Shown: piece after piece, positions 9,199 through 17,938 of the stretch
How the letters are laid out: every line of letters begins with the position of its first letter
How positions within the stretch are numbered: position 1 is the first letter of the stretch
NCBI RefSeq assembly: GCF_004353505.1
Contig: NZ_SMNQ01000015.1
Coordinates: 104,061 to 168,060 of the forward strand
Length of the DNA stretch: 64,000 bases
Direction of reading: 5' to 3'
Origin: Streptomyces sp. WAC05374
GTDB lineage: Bacteria; Actinomycetota; Actinomycetes; Streptomycetales; Streptomycetaceae
Program-made: the position numbers and the translations under genes
The notes under the pieces: generated by a model
Seen by the model: the letters and a program-made list of their open reading frames with translations, nothing else
Databases searched by the model: none
What the model was told of the DNA's origin: nothing

Positions 9199-9340
9199 CT
9201 CGGCTCAGGGGCGTGGGACCTCGTGGTCCGCTCGGCTCAGGGGCGTGGGACCTCGTGGTCCGCTCGGCTCAGGCGCGTGGGACCTCGTGGCCCGCTCGGC
9301 TCAGGGGCGTGGGACCTCGTGGTCCGCTCGGCTCAGGGGC
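9199..9340. repeat. 32-bp tandem repeat, four units plus a partial fifth
   Basis: Units start at 9199, 9231, 9263, 9295 and 9327, each opening with CTCGGCTCAG and containing CGTGGGACCTCGTGG. The period is exactly 32, not a multiple of three, and the array starts 9 bases after the polyprenyl synthase stop. There are no spacers, so it is a minisatellite and not CRISPR. Together with the following 140 bases it fills the gap before the next gene. Confidence 0.9.
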
Positions 9341-9484
9341 TCGGGGCCTGTTCGGCGTAGGGGTCTCGGGGTCGGCGTCATCCTTCAGCAGTACGGAAGT
9401 TGAGCCCGGGGGCTGACGCCCCCGGGGGTGTCGCCTTGGTCAGATTGATGCCAGATGGCTCGCTGACCACGGAGGTAGGCACAC

Positions 9485-10735
9485 ATGGCACCGATGGCAC
9501 CGAACGACAGCGCCGGGCGCCGGAGGACGGCGCGGTACGCGGTCCCGGTCGCGGTGGCGGGGGTGGCGGCGGCGACGATCGGGCTCGTCCCGGCGCTCGC
9601 GGCATCCGGGGACCCCGAACTGCCCGGGATCACGGCACAGCAACTGGTGGAGAAGATCGCCGCGTCGGACGTTCAGCAGCTCTCCGGCACGGTGAAGGTG
9701 ACGACCGACCTCGGGCTTCCCTCGCTCGCGGGGCTGGGCGGTGACCTCGGGGGCGGCAAGGGCGCCGAGGGAGACGGCATCGGCAAACTGCTGGAGCTCG
9801 CATCGGGCACGCACACCCTGCGCGTGGCGGCGGACGGGCCGGACAAGCAGCGGCTCACCGTCGTTGACGCCGCGTCGGCCGAGTACAGCCTGGTGCGCAA
9901 CGGCAAGGACGTCTGGGCGTACGACGGCGCGTCCAAGGAGGCCGTCCACTCGACCGAGCCCGGTTCCGGTTCCGGCAAGGGTGCCGAGGGTGGGGCCGCC
10001 GGGCCGTCGGAGCTTCCGGCCACCCCGAAGGACCTCGCCGACCAGGCGCTGAAGGCCGTGGACGCCACGACGTCGGTGACGGTCGACGGTACGGCCCGGA
10101 TCGCCGGGCGCGACGCGTACCAGTTGGTGATCAAGCCCCGCCAGAGCGGCTCCACGATCGGTTCGATCAAGGTCGCGGTGGACGCGGACAACGGCGTACC
10201 GCTGAAGTTCACGCTCACCCCGAGCGGGGGCGGCAAGGCCGCCATCGACGCGGGGTTCACGAAGGTGGACTTCGCCAAGCCGGACGCGTCGACGTTCGAC
10301 TTCACGCCGCCTAAGGGCGTGAAGGTGACGGAGGAGCCGGCCGAGGCGCCCGGCAAGGTCCCGGGCGGTGTCCCGGGCGGCTTCGCGGACAAGGCACCGG
10401 GCAAGGTCCCGGGCGGGGCGCCCGGCGCTCCGGAGGAGTTCGAGGGCCTGAACGTCATCGGCGAGGGCTGGACGTCCATCGCCCGGTTCACCGGCCCGGG
10501 CGGTGGCATCCCGTCCGGCGCTCCGTCCGGTTCCGCGGCCGAAGCGCCCTCGGGTGCCCCGGCGGAGGCGCAGAAGTTCCTGGACGCCCTCGGCGACAAG
10601 GTGACCGGCACGTTCGGTTCGGGCACCGTCTTCAAGAGCCGCCTGGTCAACGCCCTGCTGACCGACGACGGCAAGGTCTACGTGGGCGCGGTGACCCCGG
10701 AGGCCCTGGTCGACGCGGCGAACGGCAAGAAGTAG
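9485..10735 (+). CDS. Secreted LolA/RseB-like protein (outer-membrane-lipoprotein-carrier fold)
   Basis: 416-residue exported protein. An N-terminal twin-arginine-like basic region (GRRRTARYA) precedes a hydrophobic stretch (about 18-38) ending in ALAASG, a Sec-type signal. The mature part resembles LolA/RseB-like or DUF2092 proteins of actinomycetes (LSGTVKVTTDLGLPSLAG; IAGRDAYQLVIKP; VAVDADNGVPLKFTL). A Gly/Pro/Ala-rich insert with repeated GKVPGG elements (about 285-325) precedes a final conserved block. ATG 9485 has GGAGGT eight bases upstream; a second ATG at 9494 is possible. The role is probably at the cell surface, binding a hydrophobic ligand or modulating an anti-sigma factor; unproven. 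The stop TAG lies inside a 21-bp tandem repeat. Confidence 0.75.
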   Translation: MAPMAPNDSAGRRRTARYAVPVAVAGVAAATIGLVPALAASGDPELPGITAQQLVEKIAASDVQQLSGTVKVTTDLGLPSLAGLGGDLGGGKGAEGDGIGKLLELASGTHTLRVAADGPDKQRLTVVDAASAEYSLVRNGKDVWAYDGASKEAVHSTEPGSGSGKGAEGGAAGPSELPATPKDLADQALKAVDATTSVTVDGTARIAGRDAYQLVIKPRQSGSTIGSIKVAVDADNGVPLKFTLTPSGGGKAAIDAGFTKVDFAKPDASTFDFTPPKGVKVTEEPAEAPGKVPGGVPGGFADKAPGKVPGGAPGAPEEFEGLNVIGEGWTSIARFTGPGGGIPSGAPSGSAAEAPSGAPAEAQKFLDALGDKVTGTFGSGTVFKSRLVNALLTDDGKVYVGAVTPEALVDAANGKK

Positions 10736-10831
10736 CCGGCGGACGGCAGGAAGCAGTCCACGGACGGCAGGAAGCAGTCCACGGACGGCAGGTGGTGGCC
10801 GGCGGACGGCAGAAGGTGGCCGGCGGACGGC
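10720..10831 (+). repeat. 21-bp (7-codon) tandem repeat spanning the stop codon
   Basis: Units begin at 10720, 10741, 10762, 10783, 10804 and a partial at 10825, each with the core GACGGCAG or a near variant. Read in the frame of the upstream gene the units are NGKK-stop-PA, DGRKQST, DGRKQST, DGRWWPA, DGRRWPA. The stop TAG therefore occupies a column that otherwise reads CAG or TGG. Confidence 0.85.
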
Positions 10832-10837
10832 ATGGAT

Positions 10838-10878
10838 GTGCCCCGCCCGGGGAGGGTCGTCCTCCCCGGGCGGGGCAC
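10838..10878. terminator. Bidirectional terminator hairpin
   Basis: Perfect 18-bp stem: GTGCCCCGCCCGGGGAGG (10838-10855), loop GTCGT, complement at 10861-10878. It sits between the converging LolA-like gene and the aminopeptidase gene. Confidence 0.85.
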
Positions 10879-10895
10879 AGGCATGGGGGCGGTGC

Positions 10896-12239
10896 TCAGA
10901 ACGTGAGGCGGAACGCGTTGATGTAGCCCGTGTCCTGGGCCGCCACGTCCTGGACGCGCAGCTTCCAGGCGCCGTTCGCGGCCTCGCTCGATGCGTCGAC
11001 CGTGTAGGTGGTCTGGACGTTGTCGGCCGAGTCGTTGCTGCTCGAGTTCTTGAGACGGTACGCCGTGCCGTCGGGCGCCAGCAGGTCGACGACCAGGTCG
11101 CCGCGCCAGGTGTGGACGATGTCGACGCCCACCTTGAGAGCGGCCGGCGCGTTGCCCGTACGGCCCGAGACGGTCACCGTCGACGTCACGGCGGTGCCGT
11201 TGTCGGGGATGGCGACGTCGGCGGTGTTCTCGTACGTGTCACCGGTCGGCGGCTCGGTCGTACCGGCCGACAGGGTCCAGATGGCGTGCGCGACCGCGTC
11301 GCTGTTGCGGTCGAGGGCGGTGTCGTTGATGTTGGACGTGGTGTCGCACGAGGAGTGGTAGCAGCGGTCGAAGGCCTGGCCGGCCGTGCCGCCCCACTTC
11401 TGCGCCTGGGCGCTGGTCTTCGTACGGCTCGCGCCGGTGAACAGGCCGCCGACCGGGATGCCCACGTTCTTGAACGAGGCGTGGTCGGAGCGGCCGTCGC
11501 CCTCGGTCTCGATCTCGGTCGGGACGCCGAGTCCGGCGAAGTAGTCCTTGAAGGTCTTCTCGATGACCGGGTCGTCGTCGTAGACGAAGTAGCCGGGGTT
11601 CGGCGAGCCGATCATGTCGAAGTTGAGGTAGCCGGAGACCTTCGCGCGCTCGGTGGCGGGGAGGTTGTTGACGTAGTACTTCGAGCCGACCAGGCCGAGT
11701 TCCTCGGCGCCCCACCACCCGAAGCGAAGGTGCTTGGTGGGCTTGAGCTGGGCGCGGGAGACGGCGAGCGCGGTCTCCAGTACGGCGGCGGAGCCGGAGC
11801 CGTTGTCGTTGATGCCGGCGCCGGAGGAGACCGAGTCGAGGTGGGCGCCCGCCATGAGGACCTGGTTGGTGTCGCCGCCGGGCCAGTCGGCGATCAGGTT
11901 GTAGCCGGTGGTGCCGTTGTACGTGAACTGCTGGACCGTGGTGGTGAATCCGGCGGCGTCCAGCTTGGCCTTCACGTAGTCGATCGACGCCTTGTAGCCG
12001 GGGCGGCCGTGGGCGCGGTTGCCGCCGTTGGCGCCGGCTATGGACTGGAACTGGGTCAGGTGCGCCTTGACGTTGGCGATCGGTATGCCGGGCGCGGCGA
12101 CGGCGGCGGTGGTGGCCGTGCCGGCGGTCGCGGGGGCGGCGGTGGCGGCCGGGGCGGCGGTGGCCAGGAGCCCGGCGAGGGCCAGGGCGGCGACTGCGGC
12201 GGTGCGTCTGGGTATGCGGTGGTGAACGGAGTGGTTCAT
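10896..12239 (-). CDS. Secreted M28-family zinc aminopeptidase with C-terminal P/Homo B domain
   Basis: 447-residue extracellular aminopeptidase of the Streptomyces griseus aminopeptidase type, removing N-terminal (mainly hydrophobic) residues. A signal peptide covers about residues 1-40 (RRTAAVAALALAGLLATAAP). The M28 domain shows all zinc and catalytic residues: His/Asp in AGAHLDSVSSGAGINDN, Glu-Glu in WWGAEELGLVGS, Asp in FDMIGSPN and His in CYHSSCDT. A P/proprotein-convertase domain follows (about 335-447; HTWRGDLVVDLLAPDG and GAWKLRVQDVA). ATG 12239 has GGAG eight bases upstream; an in-frame start 81 codons earlier is rejected because the signal peptide begins here. It converges on the LolA-like gene. 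Confidence 0.94.
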   Translation of the reverse strand: MNHSVHHRIPRRTAAVAALALAGLLATAAPAATAAPATAGTATTAAVAAPGIPIANVKAHLTQFQSIAGANGGNRAHGRPGYKASIDYVKAKLDAAGFTTTVQQFTYNGTTGYNLIADWPGGDTNQVLMAGAHLDSVSSGAGINDNGSGSAAVLETALAVSRAQLKPTKHLRFGWWGAEELGLVGSKYYVNNLPATERAKVSGYLNFDMIGSPNPGYFVYDDDPVIEKTFKDYFAGLGVPTEIETEGDGRSDHASFKNVGIPVGGLFTGASRTKTSAQAQKWGGTAGQAFDRCYHSSCDTTSNINDTALDRNSDAVAHAIWTLSAGTTEPPTGDTYENTADVAIPDNGTAVTSTVTVSGRTGNAPAALKVGVDIVHTWRGDLVVDLLAPDGTAYRLKNSSSNDSADNVQTTYTVDASSEAANGAWKLRVQDVAAQDTGYINAFRLTF

Positions 12240-12362
12240 GTGGGGGCTCCGGATTCCGTACGGGGATGGGAACGGAACGTGCGAGACGCCCCGGTCGCCG
12301 TCGACGCGGGGCGTTGGAGCTGGTGGAGCTGGATGGCGCTTGTGGTGCGATGTGCGTGCTGA

Positions 12363-12392
12363 ATGTTCAGCGAGATGTTGACTTACCGTCAA
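12363..12392 (-). promoter_or_regulatory. Candidate promoter of the aminopeptidase gene
   Basis: On the minus strand TTGACG (12392-12387), an 18-base spacer and GAACAT (12368-12363) lie about 120 bases before the start. The -35 element lies in a small inverted repeat TTGAC-TTACC-GTCAA (12378-12392), which could be a regulator site. Prediction only. Confidence 0.35.
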
Positions 12393-12535
12393 GGGCGTAA
12401 TCCGGTCACCAGTGTTCGCATAGCGGATCGTTGTGGGCGTGAAATGGCCACGGAGTTGGCATCCTCGAACATCACTGAGCATCGCCGCATACGGGACGGG
12501 CCGCTGGACCGGCTGGACCCGCTGGTGACGGCGGC

Positions 12536-12667
12536 GGGGTGGATCGAGTGCCCGGCCGTGGCGGTGACGGGGTGGTCCGGGCGCCGGGGCGTGGCGGTGA
12601 CGGGGTGGATCGAGTGCCGGGCCGTGACGGTGAGAGCGTGGTCCGGGCGCCGGGGCGTGGCGGTGAC
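12536..12667. repeat. 33-bp tandem repeat, four units in an ABAB pattern
   Basis: Units at 12536, 12569, 12602 and 12635. Units 1 and 3 share GTGGATCGAGTGCC; units 2 and 4 share GTGGTCCGGGCGCCGGGG, so a 66-bp unit seems to have been duplicated after the 33-bp unit diverged. It ends 9 bases from the stop of the VOC gene. The rest of the 12240-12675 gap holds the aminopeptidase leader and promoter; no gene is seen. Confidence 0.88.
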
Positions 12668-12675
12668 CGCGCCGC

Positions 12676-13128
12676 CTACTGCACGCAGAACTCGTTCCCC
12701 TCCGGGTCCGCCATCACGGTCCACTCGCCGCCCGGTTCCTTGACCTGGCGCAGCACCGTCGCGCCCAGCGCCTCCAGCCGTGCCACCTCCGCCTCCCGCC
12801 GGCCGGACGGGGCGTGCAGGTCGAGGTGGAGGCGGTTCTTCCCGGACTTCGGCTCCGGTACGCGCTGGAACAGCAGCCTCCTTCCGAGACCGATGCCCGT
12901 CTCCTCCTCGTACGGATCGTCCGGATGCCGGACGGCGATCAGATCGCGCCACGCACGGCGGCCGTGCGTCTCGACCGTGTCCGCCTCCGTCACGTGCCCG
13001 AGACCGAGCAGCCGGTCGATGAGGGCGCTGTTGTCCTCGACCACGTATCCGAGGGCCTCGGCCCAGAAGTCGGCCTGGGGGTGCGGGTCGGCCGCGTCGA
13101 TCACGAGCTTCCAGTGGAGTGGGATCAT
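12676..13128 (-). CDS. VOC (glyoxalase/bleomycin-resistance fold) protein
   Basis: 150-residue vicinal-oxygen-chelate protein. It starts MIPLHWKLVIDAADP, includes ADFWAEALGYVVED typical of the first beta-alpha-beta module, and ends PGGEWTVMADPEGNEFCVQ, typical of the second. The substrate cannot be read; relatives include glyoxalases, dioxygenases and drug-binding proteins. The ATG at 13128 directly abuts a 21-bp palindrome that fills the whole gap to the divergent CGNR gene. There is no ribosome-binding site, and a -10-like TATAAC ends seven bases before the ATG, so the mRNA is probably leaderless. Joint control with the divergent operon is likely. Confidence 0.85.
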   Translation of the reverse strand: MIPLHWKLVIDAADPHPQADFWAEALGYVVEDNSALIDRLLGLGHVTEADTVETHGRRAWRDLIAVRHPDDPYEEETGIGLGRRLLFQRVPEPKSGKNRLHLDLHAPSGRREAEVARLEALGATVLRQVKEPGGEWTVMADPEGNEFCVQ

Positions 13129-13149
13129 GTAACCAGTTATATTGGTTAC
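13129..13149. promoter_or_regulatory. 21-bp operator with two divergent, overlapping leaderless promoters
   Basis: The gap between the divergent start codons is exactly 21 bases, with 7-bp inverted arms GTAACCA and TGGTTAC. On the plus strand TATATT (13138-13143) is followed by six bases and GTG. On the minus strand TTGCGG (13165-13160), an 18-base spacer and TATAAC (13141-13136) are followed by seven bases and ATG. One regulator bound here would block both promoters. Confidence 0.65.
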
Positions 13150-13791
13150 GTGAGTGAGTCCGCAATAGGTCTGGCCCTGCACACGCCGGAGGGCCGCACG
13201 TTCCGCTTCGATCCGGGCGCCCTCTGCCTGGAACTGCTGCCCACCGGCGGTCCCGGCCCCCTCGCCCGGTACGAGGTGCTCGACACCCCCGCCGGGCTGC
13301 TCGACTGGGTCGCGGCCAGCCGTCTCGCGCCGCCCGGCCTCCCCCTGCCCCCCGTCGGCGAACGGGACCTCGCGGCGGTACGGGAAGTGCGCGACGCCCT
13401 GCACGCCCTCACCGCCGCCCACGCACACGCCGGAGGTGACGCGGAGGGGCGGGCGCCCGGTCTGCCCGCCGCCGGCCTCGCCGTGGTGAACGCGGCGGCC
13501 GCCGAACCGCCGCTGGCCGTGCGCTTGACCGCGTCCGGGCAGCGGGAATGGGCCCCCGGCGCGAGCGTGGCCGGGCTGCTCTCGACGATCGCCCGGGACG
13601 CGATCGACCTGTTCACCGGGCCGTACGCGGCGGCGGGCCGCATCCGCGAGTGCGGTGCCCACGACTGCTACCTGCTCTTCGTCGACACGTCCCGCCCCGG
13701 CCGCCGCCGCTGGTGCGCGATGGAACGGTGCGGCAACCGCCACAAGGTCCGGTCCCACCGGGCCCGTACCGAGACCGAAGGAGAAGCGTGA
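13150..13791 (+). CDS. CGNR zinc-finger (ABATE-type) protein
   Basis: 213-residue protein with an N-terminal ABATE-like domain and a C-terminal CGNR zinc finger: CGAHDCYLLF followed by WCAMERCGNRHKVRSHR, giving two Cys pairs and the namesake CGNR. Such proteins are putative DNA-binding stress regulators in actinomycetes. GTG at 13150 is adjacent to the divergent palindrome and is predicted to be the first base of a leaderless transcript. The stop overlaps the next gene by one base (TGATG), so it forms an operon with the SRPBCC protein. It is a candidate regulator of itself and of the divergent VOC gene. Confidence 0.85.
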   Translation: MSESAIGLALHTPEGRTFRFDPGALCLELLPTGGPGPLARYEVLDTPAGLLDWVAASRLAPPGLPLPPVGERDLAAVREVRDALHALTAAHAHAGGDAEGRAPGLPAAGLAVVNAAAAEPPLAVRLTASGQREWAPGASVAGLLSTIARDAIDLFTGPYAAAGRIRECGAHDCYLLFVDTSRPGRRRWCAMERCGNRHKVRSHRARTETEGEA

Positions 13792-14183
13792 TGCCCACAG
13801 GACTGACCCGTGACGCGGGCTGGGAGATCGGGGTGTCCAAGACCCTGCCGCTGCCGGCCGCCGTGGTCTGGGACTTCATCGCGAGCCCCGAAGGCGTGGC
13901 GCTCTGGCTCGGCGCCGCGAAGGGCGGGCTGCCGACGGAGAAGGGCGCTCCGTACGAGACGGCCGACGGCGTCCGTGGCGAGGTGCGCGGCTACCGGCCG
14001 GGTGACCGGGTGCGTCTCACCTATGGCGCTACGACGGTCCAGGTCGCCGTCTCGCCGGCGGGCCCGCAGAAGGCGGTGCTCCGCTTCCACCAGGAACGCC
14101 TCGCGAGCCCGGAGGAGCGGGAGCGGCGCCGTGCGCACTGGCAGGACGTCATGCGCCGGGTGACGGAGGCACTGGGCCGGTAG
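13791..14183 (+). CDS. SRPBCC (START-like/AHSA1) domain protein
   Basis: 130-residue single-domain protein. WEIGVSKTLPLPAAVVWDFI and GVALWLGA are typical of the START-like hydrophobic-cavity fold, followed by PGDRVRLTYGATTVQVAV and a C-terminal helix with ERRRAHWQDVMRRVTEAL. It likely binds a small hydrophobic ligand; function unknown. It is translationally coupled to the CGNR gene through TGATG, with GGAG just upstream. It converges on rarD with only 39 bases between stops. Confidence 0.82.
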   Translation: MPTGLTRDAGWEIGVSKTLPLPAAVVWDFIASPEGVALWLGAAKGGLPTEKGAPYETADGVRGEVRGYRPGDRVRLTYGATTVQVAVSPAGPQKAVLRFHQERLASPEERERRRAHWQDVMRRVTEALGR

Positions 14184-14222
14184 GCGGGCCCGGTCGGGGC
14201 GGTGGCGCCGCCGCGGCCGAGG

Positions 14223-15356
14223 TCAGACGCTGTGGCGCCGGGCCGCCGGGGCGTCGCCCACGGCCGCCGCGTCTGCCGTACCCGCCACGGCCGACGTTCC
14301 GGGAGCGTCCGCCGTACCCGCCACGGCCGACGTTCCGGGAGCGTCCGCCGTACCCGCCACGGTTGCCGCGCCCGCGGCTGCCGTACCCGTCACGGCTGCC
14401 GTTTCGGCGGCGGCCGCCGCGCCCGCCGCCAGGCGCAGTGCCGCCGCCTTCGCCCTCGTACGGCGGGACGTTCGCAGGGCGTCCCACGTCAGGACCATCA
14501 GCGCGAGCCAGACCAGCGAGAAGCCCGCCCACCGCTCGGGCGGCATCGCCTCGTGGAAGTAGACGACACCGAGCAGGAACTGGAACACCGGTGCCAGGTA
14601 CTGCAGCAGTCCCAGTGTGGACAGCGGCACCCGTATCGCCGCCGCGCCGAAGCACACCAGCGGCACGGCGGTGACCACGCCCGTCGCGGCGAGGAGCGCC
14701 GCGTGCCCCGCGCCCGACGTACCGAAGTGGCCGGAGCCCTGCGCGCCCAGCCAGAGCAGGTAGGCCAGCGCCGGAAGGAACTGCACGGCCGTCTCCGCCG
14801 CCAGCGACTCCACACCCCCGATGTTGACCTTCTTCTTCACCAGGCCATACGTGGCGAAGGAGAAGGCCAGGACCAGGGAGATCCACGGCGGCCGCCCGTA
14901 CCCGACCGCCAGGACCACCACCGCGGCGAAACCGGTGCCGACAGCCACCCACTGCGCGGGCCGCAGCCGCTCCTGGAGCAGCAGGACGCCCATGGCGATG
15001 GTGACCAGCGGGTTGATGAAGTAGCCGAGGGACGCCTCCACCACATGGCCGGAGTTGACGGACCAGATGTACAGGCCCCAGTTGACGGTGATCACCGTGG
15101 CGGCGAGCGCGATCAGGCCGAGCTTGCGTGGCTGCCGGAGCAGCTCGCCCACCCAGCCCCAGCGGCGCAGCACGAGCAGCGCGGCACCGACGACGACCAG
15201 GGACCAGACCATGCGGTGGGCCAGGATCTCGACGGCCCCGGCCGGCTTGAGCAGCGGCCAGAAGAGGGGCACGAGCCCCCACATGCCGTAGGCGCCCATG
15301 CCGTACAGCAGCCCCGCCCGCTGCTCGCCGCCGCTCTTCGCCGTCTTCGCCGCCAC
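14223..15356 (-). CDS. rarD: EamA-family transporter RarD
   Basis: About 377-residue inner-membrane protein of the drug/metabolite transporter superfamily with ten hydrophobic segments. RarD signatures include GAYGMWGLVPLFWPLLK, EILAHRMVWS, NWGLYIWSVNSGHVVEASLG and LGLLQYLAPVFQFLLG. The transported substrate is unknown. The GTG at 15356 has GGAAAGG nine bases upstream; starts at 15439 or 15461 are unlikely because a good promoter (15410-15439) would place the transcript start downstream of them. The last 75 residues are an Ala/Thr/Gly tail with 12-residue repeats AVAGTADAPGTS, unlike typical RarD proteins of about 300 residues. Confidence 0.88.
   Translation of the reverse strand: MAAKTAKSGGEQRAGLLYGMGAYGMWGLVPLFWPLLKPAGAVEILAHRMVWSLVVVGAALLVLRRWGWVGELLRQPRKLGLIALAATVITVNWGLYIWSVNSGHVVEASLGYFINPLVTIAMGVLLLQERLRPAQWVAVGTGFAAVVVLAVGYGRPPWISLVLAFSFATYGLVKKKVNIGGVESLAAETAVQFLPALAYLLWLGAQGSGHFGTSGAGHAALLAATGVVTAVPLVCFGAAAIRVPLSTLGLLQYLAPVFQFLLGVVYFHEAMPPERWAGFSLVWLALMVLTWDALRTSRRTRAKAAALRLAAGAAAAAETAAVTGTAAAGAATVAGTADAPGTSAVAGTADAPGTSAVAGTADAAAVGDAPAARRHSV
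14275..14370. repeat. 36-bp tandem repeat inside the rarD 3' end
   Basis: Two identical 36-bp units (14275-14310 and 14311-14346) and a diverged third copy encode the AVAGTADAPGTS repeat of the RarD tail. The period is a multiple of three, so it expands in frame. Confidence 0.85.
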
Positions 15357-15409
15357 TGGCCGCCGCCTTTCCGCCCGCTGTCGCCCGCTGTGCGCCTGCC
15401 CTGCCGACG

Positions 15410-15439
15410 AAGGTAGCGCCGGGCGGGCCGGGCTGTCAT
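15410..15439 (-). promoter_or_regulatory. Candidate rarD promoter
   Basis: Minus strand ATGACA (15439-15434), an 18-base spacer and TACCTT (15415-15410) give a good vegetative-type promoter. The predicted transcript start near 15403 fixes the GTG at 15356 as the start of rarD. Confidence 0.5.
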
Positions 15440-15471
15440 GTCCGTACCGCGATACGGTCATGACGTATCGA

Positions 15472-16335
<864 letters not shown>

Positions 16336-16392
16336 GGGACGTGCCTTTCCGAGGGGTCGTGGTTCCGGAGCACCAACCTACGGAGTGCGCTA

Positions 16393-16430
16393 ACTTTTAG
16401 AAAGTACCCACTTTGAAGTAAGGTACTGGT
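16393..16430. promoter_or_regulatory. HxlR operator region and leaderless promoter
   Basis: Two inverted repeats lie between the divergent genes: ACTTT-TAG-AAAGT (16393-16405) and AGTACC (16403-16408) with GGTACT (16422-16427). TAAGGT (16419-16424) lies exactly six bases before the HxlR GTG, implying a leaderless transcript whose promoter is covered by the repeats. Confidence 0.5.
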
Positions 16431-16817
16431 GTGTGCGTAAGTAACCCCGGCCCGCCGATGGCCGACGTCAACGACGCGATGTGCCCCTCACGCCTCGTCC
16501 TGGAGCACGTCACCAGCCGCTGGGGCGTGCTCGTCCTCGCCGCGCTGCTCGAACGCTCCTACCGGTTCAGCGAGCTGCGCCGCTCCATCGGCGGCGTCAG
16601 CGAGAAGATGCTCGCCCAGACGCTCCAGACCCTGGAACGGGACGGCTTCGTCCACCGCGACGCCAAGCCCGTGATCCCGCCCCGCGTCGACTATTCGCTC
16701 ACCCCGCTCGGCAGGGAGGCCGCCGAACAGGTCTGGTCCCTCGCCCGGTGGACCGAACGCCACGTGGACGCCGTGCAGCGGGCACGGAGCGCCTACGACG
16801 AAGCCCGGGCCTCCTGA
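16431..16817 (+). CDS. HxlR-family transcriptional regulator
   Basis: 128-residue winged-helix regulator. The HxlR signature is clear: CPSRLVLEHVTSRWGVLVL, then RFSELRRSIGGVSEKMLAQTL and the wing LERDGFVHRDAKPVIPPRVDYSLTPLG. A cysteine (C18) just before the helix-turn-helix matches the redox-sensing cysteine of HxlR/YodB-type regulators, so quinone or thiol-stress sensing is plausible. GTG 16431 is predicted to be both transcription and translation start. It likely represses itself and the divergent QOR2-like gene. Confidence 0.9.
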   Translation: MCVSNPGPPMADVNDAMCPSRLVLEHVTSRWGVLVLAALLERSYRFSELRRSIGGVSEKMLAQTLQTLERDGFVHRDAKPVIPPRVDYSLTPLGREAAEQVWSLARWTERHVDAVQRARSAYDEARAS

Positions 16818-16830
16818 GGGAGACCCGGGC
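16803..16830. terminator. Hairpin at the HxlR 3' end
   Basis: GCCCGGG (16804-16810) pairs with CCCGGGC (16824-16830), with an extra TCC/GGGA pairing inside. It overlaps the HxlR stop and lies between converging genes. Two 17-bp direct repeats GTGGCCGCACCGTGGCT follow at 16838 and 16855. Confidence 0.5.
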
Positions 16831-16888
16831 CGTGGCAGTGGCCGCACCGTGGCTGTGGCCGCACCGTGGCTGTGGCCGGCGCCGGACG

Positions 16889-17930
<1,042 letters not shown>

Positions 17931-17938
<8 letters not shown>

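Noticed and set aside
9199..9340. CRISPR-like array.
   Set aside because: Repeats are directly adjacent with no spacers and no cas genes nearby.
9160..9416. Two short plus-strand open frames made of WDLVVRSAQG-type repeats.
   Set aside because: They read through the 32-bp minisatellite in different frames; the non-triplet period argues against coding.
10836..12362. Long plus-strand open frame opposite the M28 aminopeptidase.
   Set aside because: Composition shadow of the real gene; very Gly/Val/Arg-rich, no ribosome site, and it crosses the terminator.
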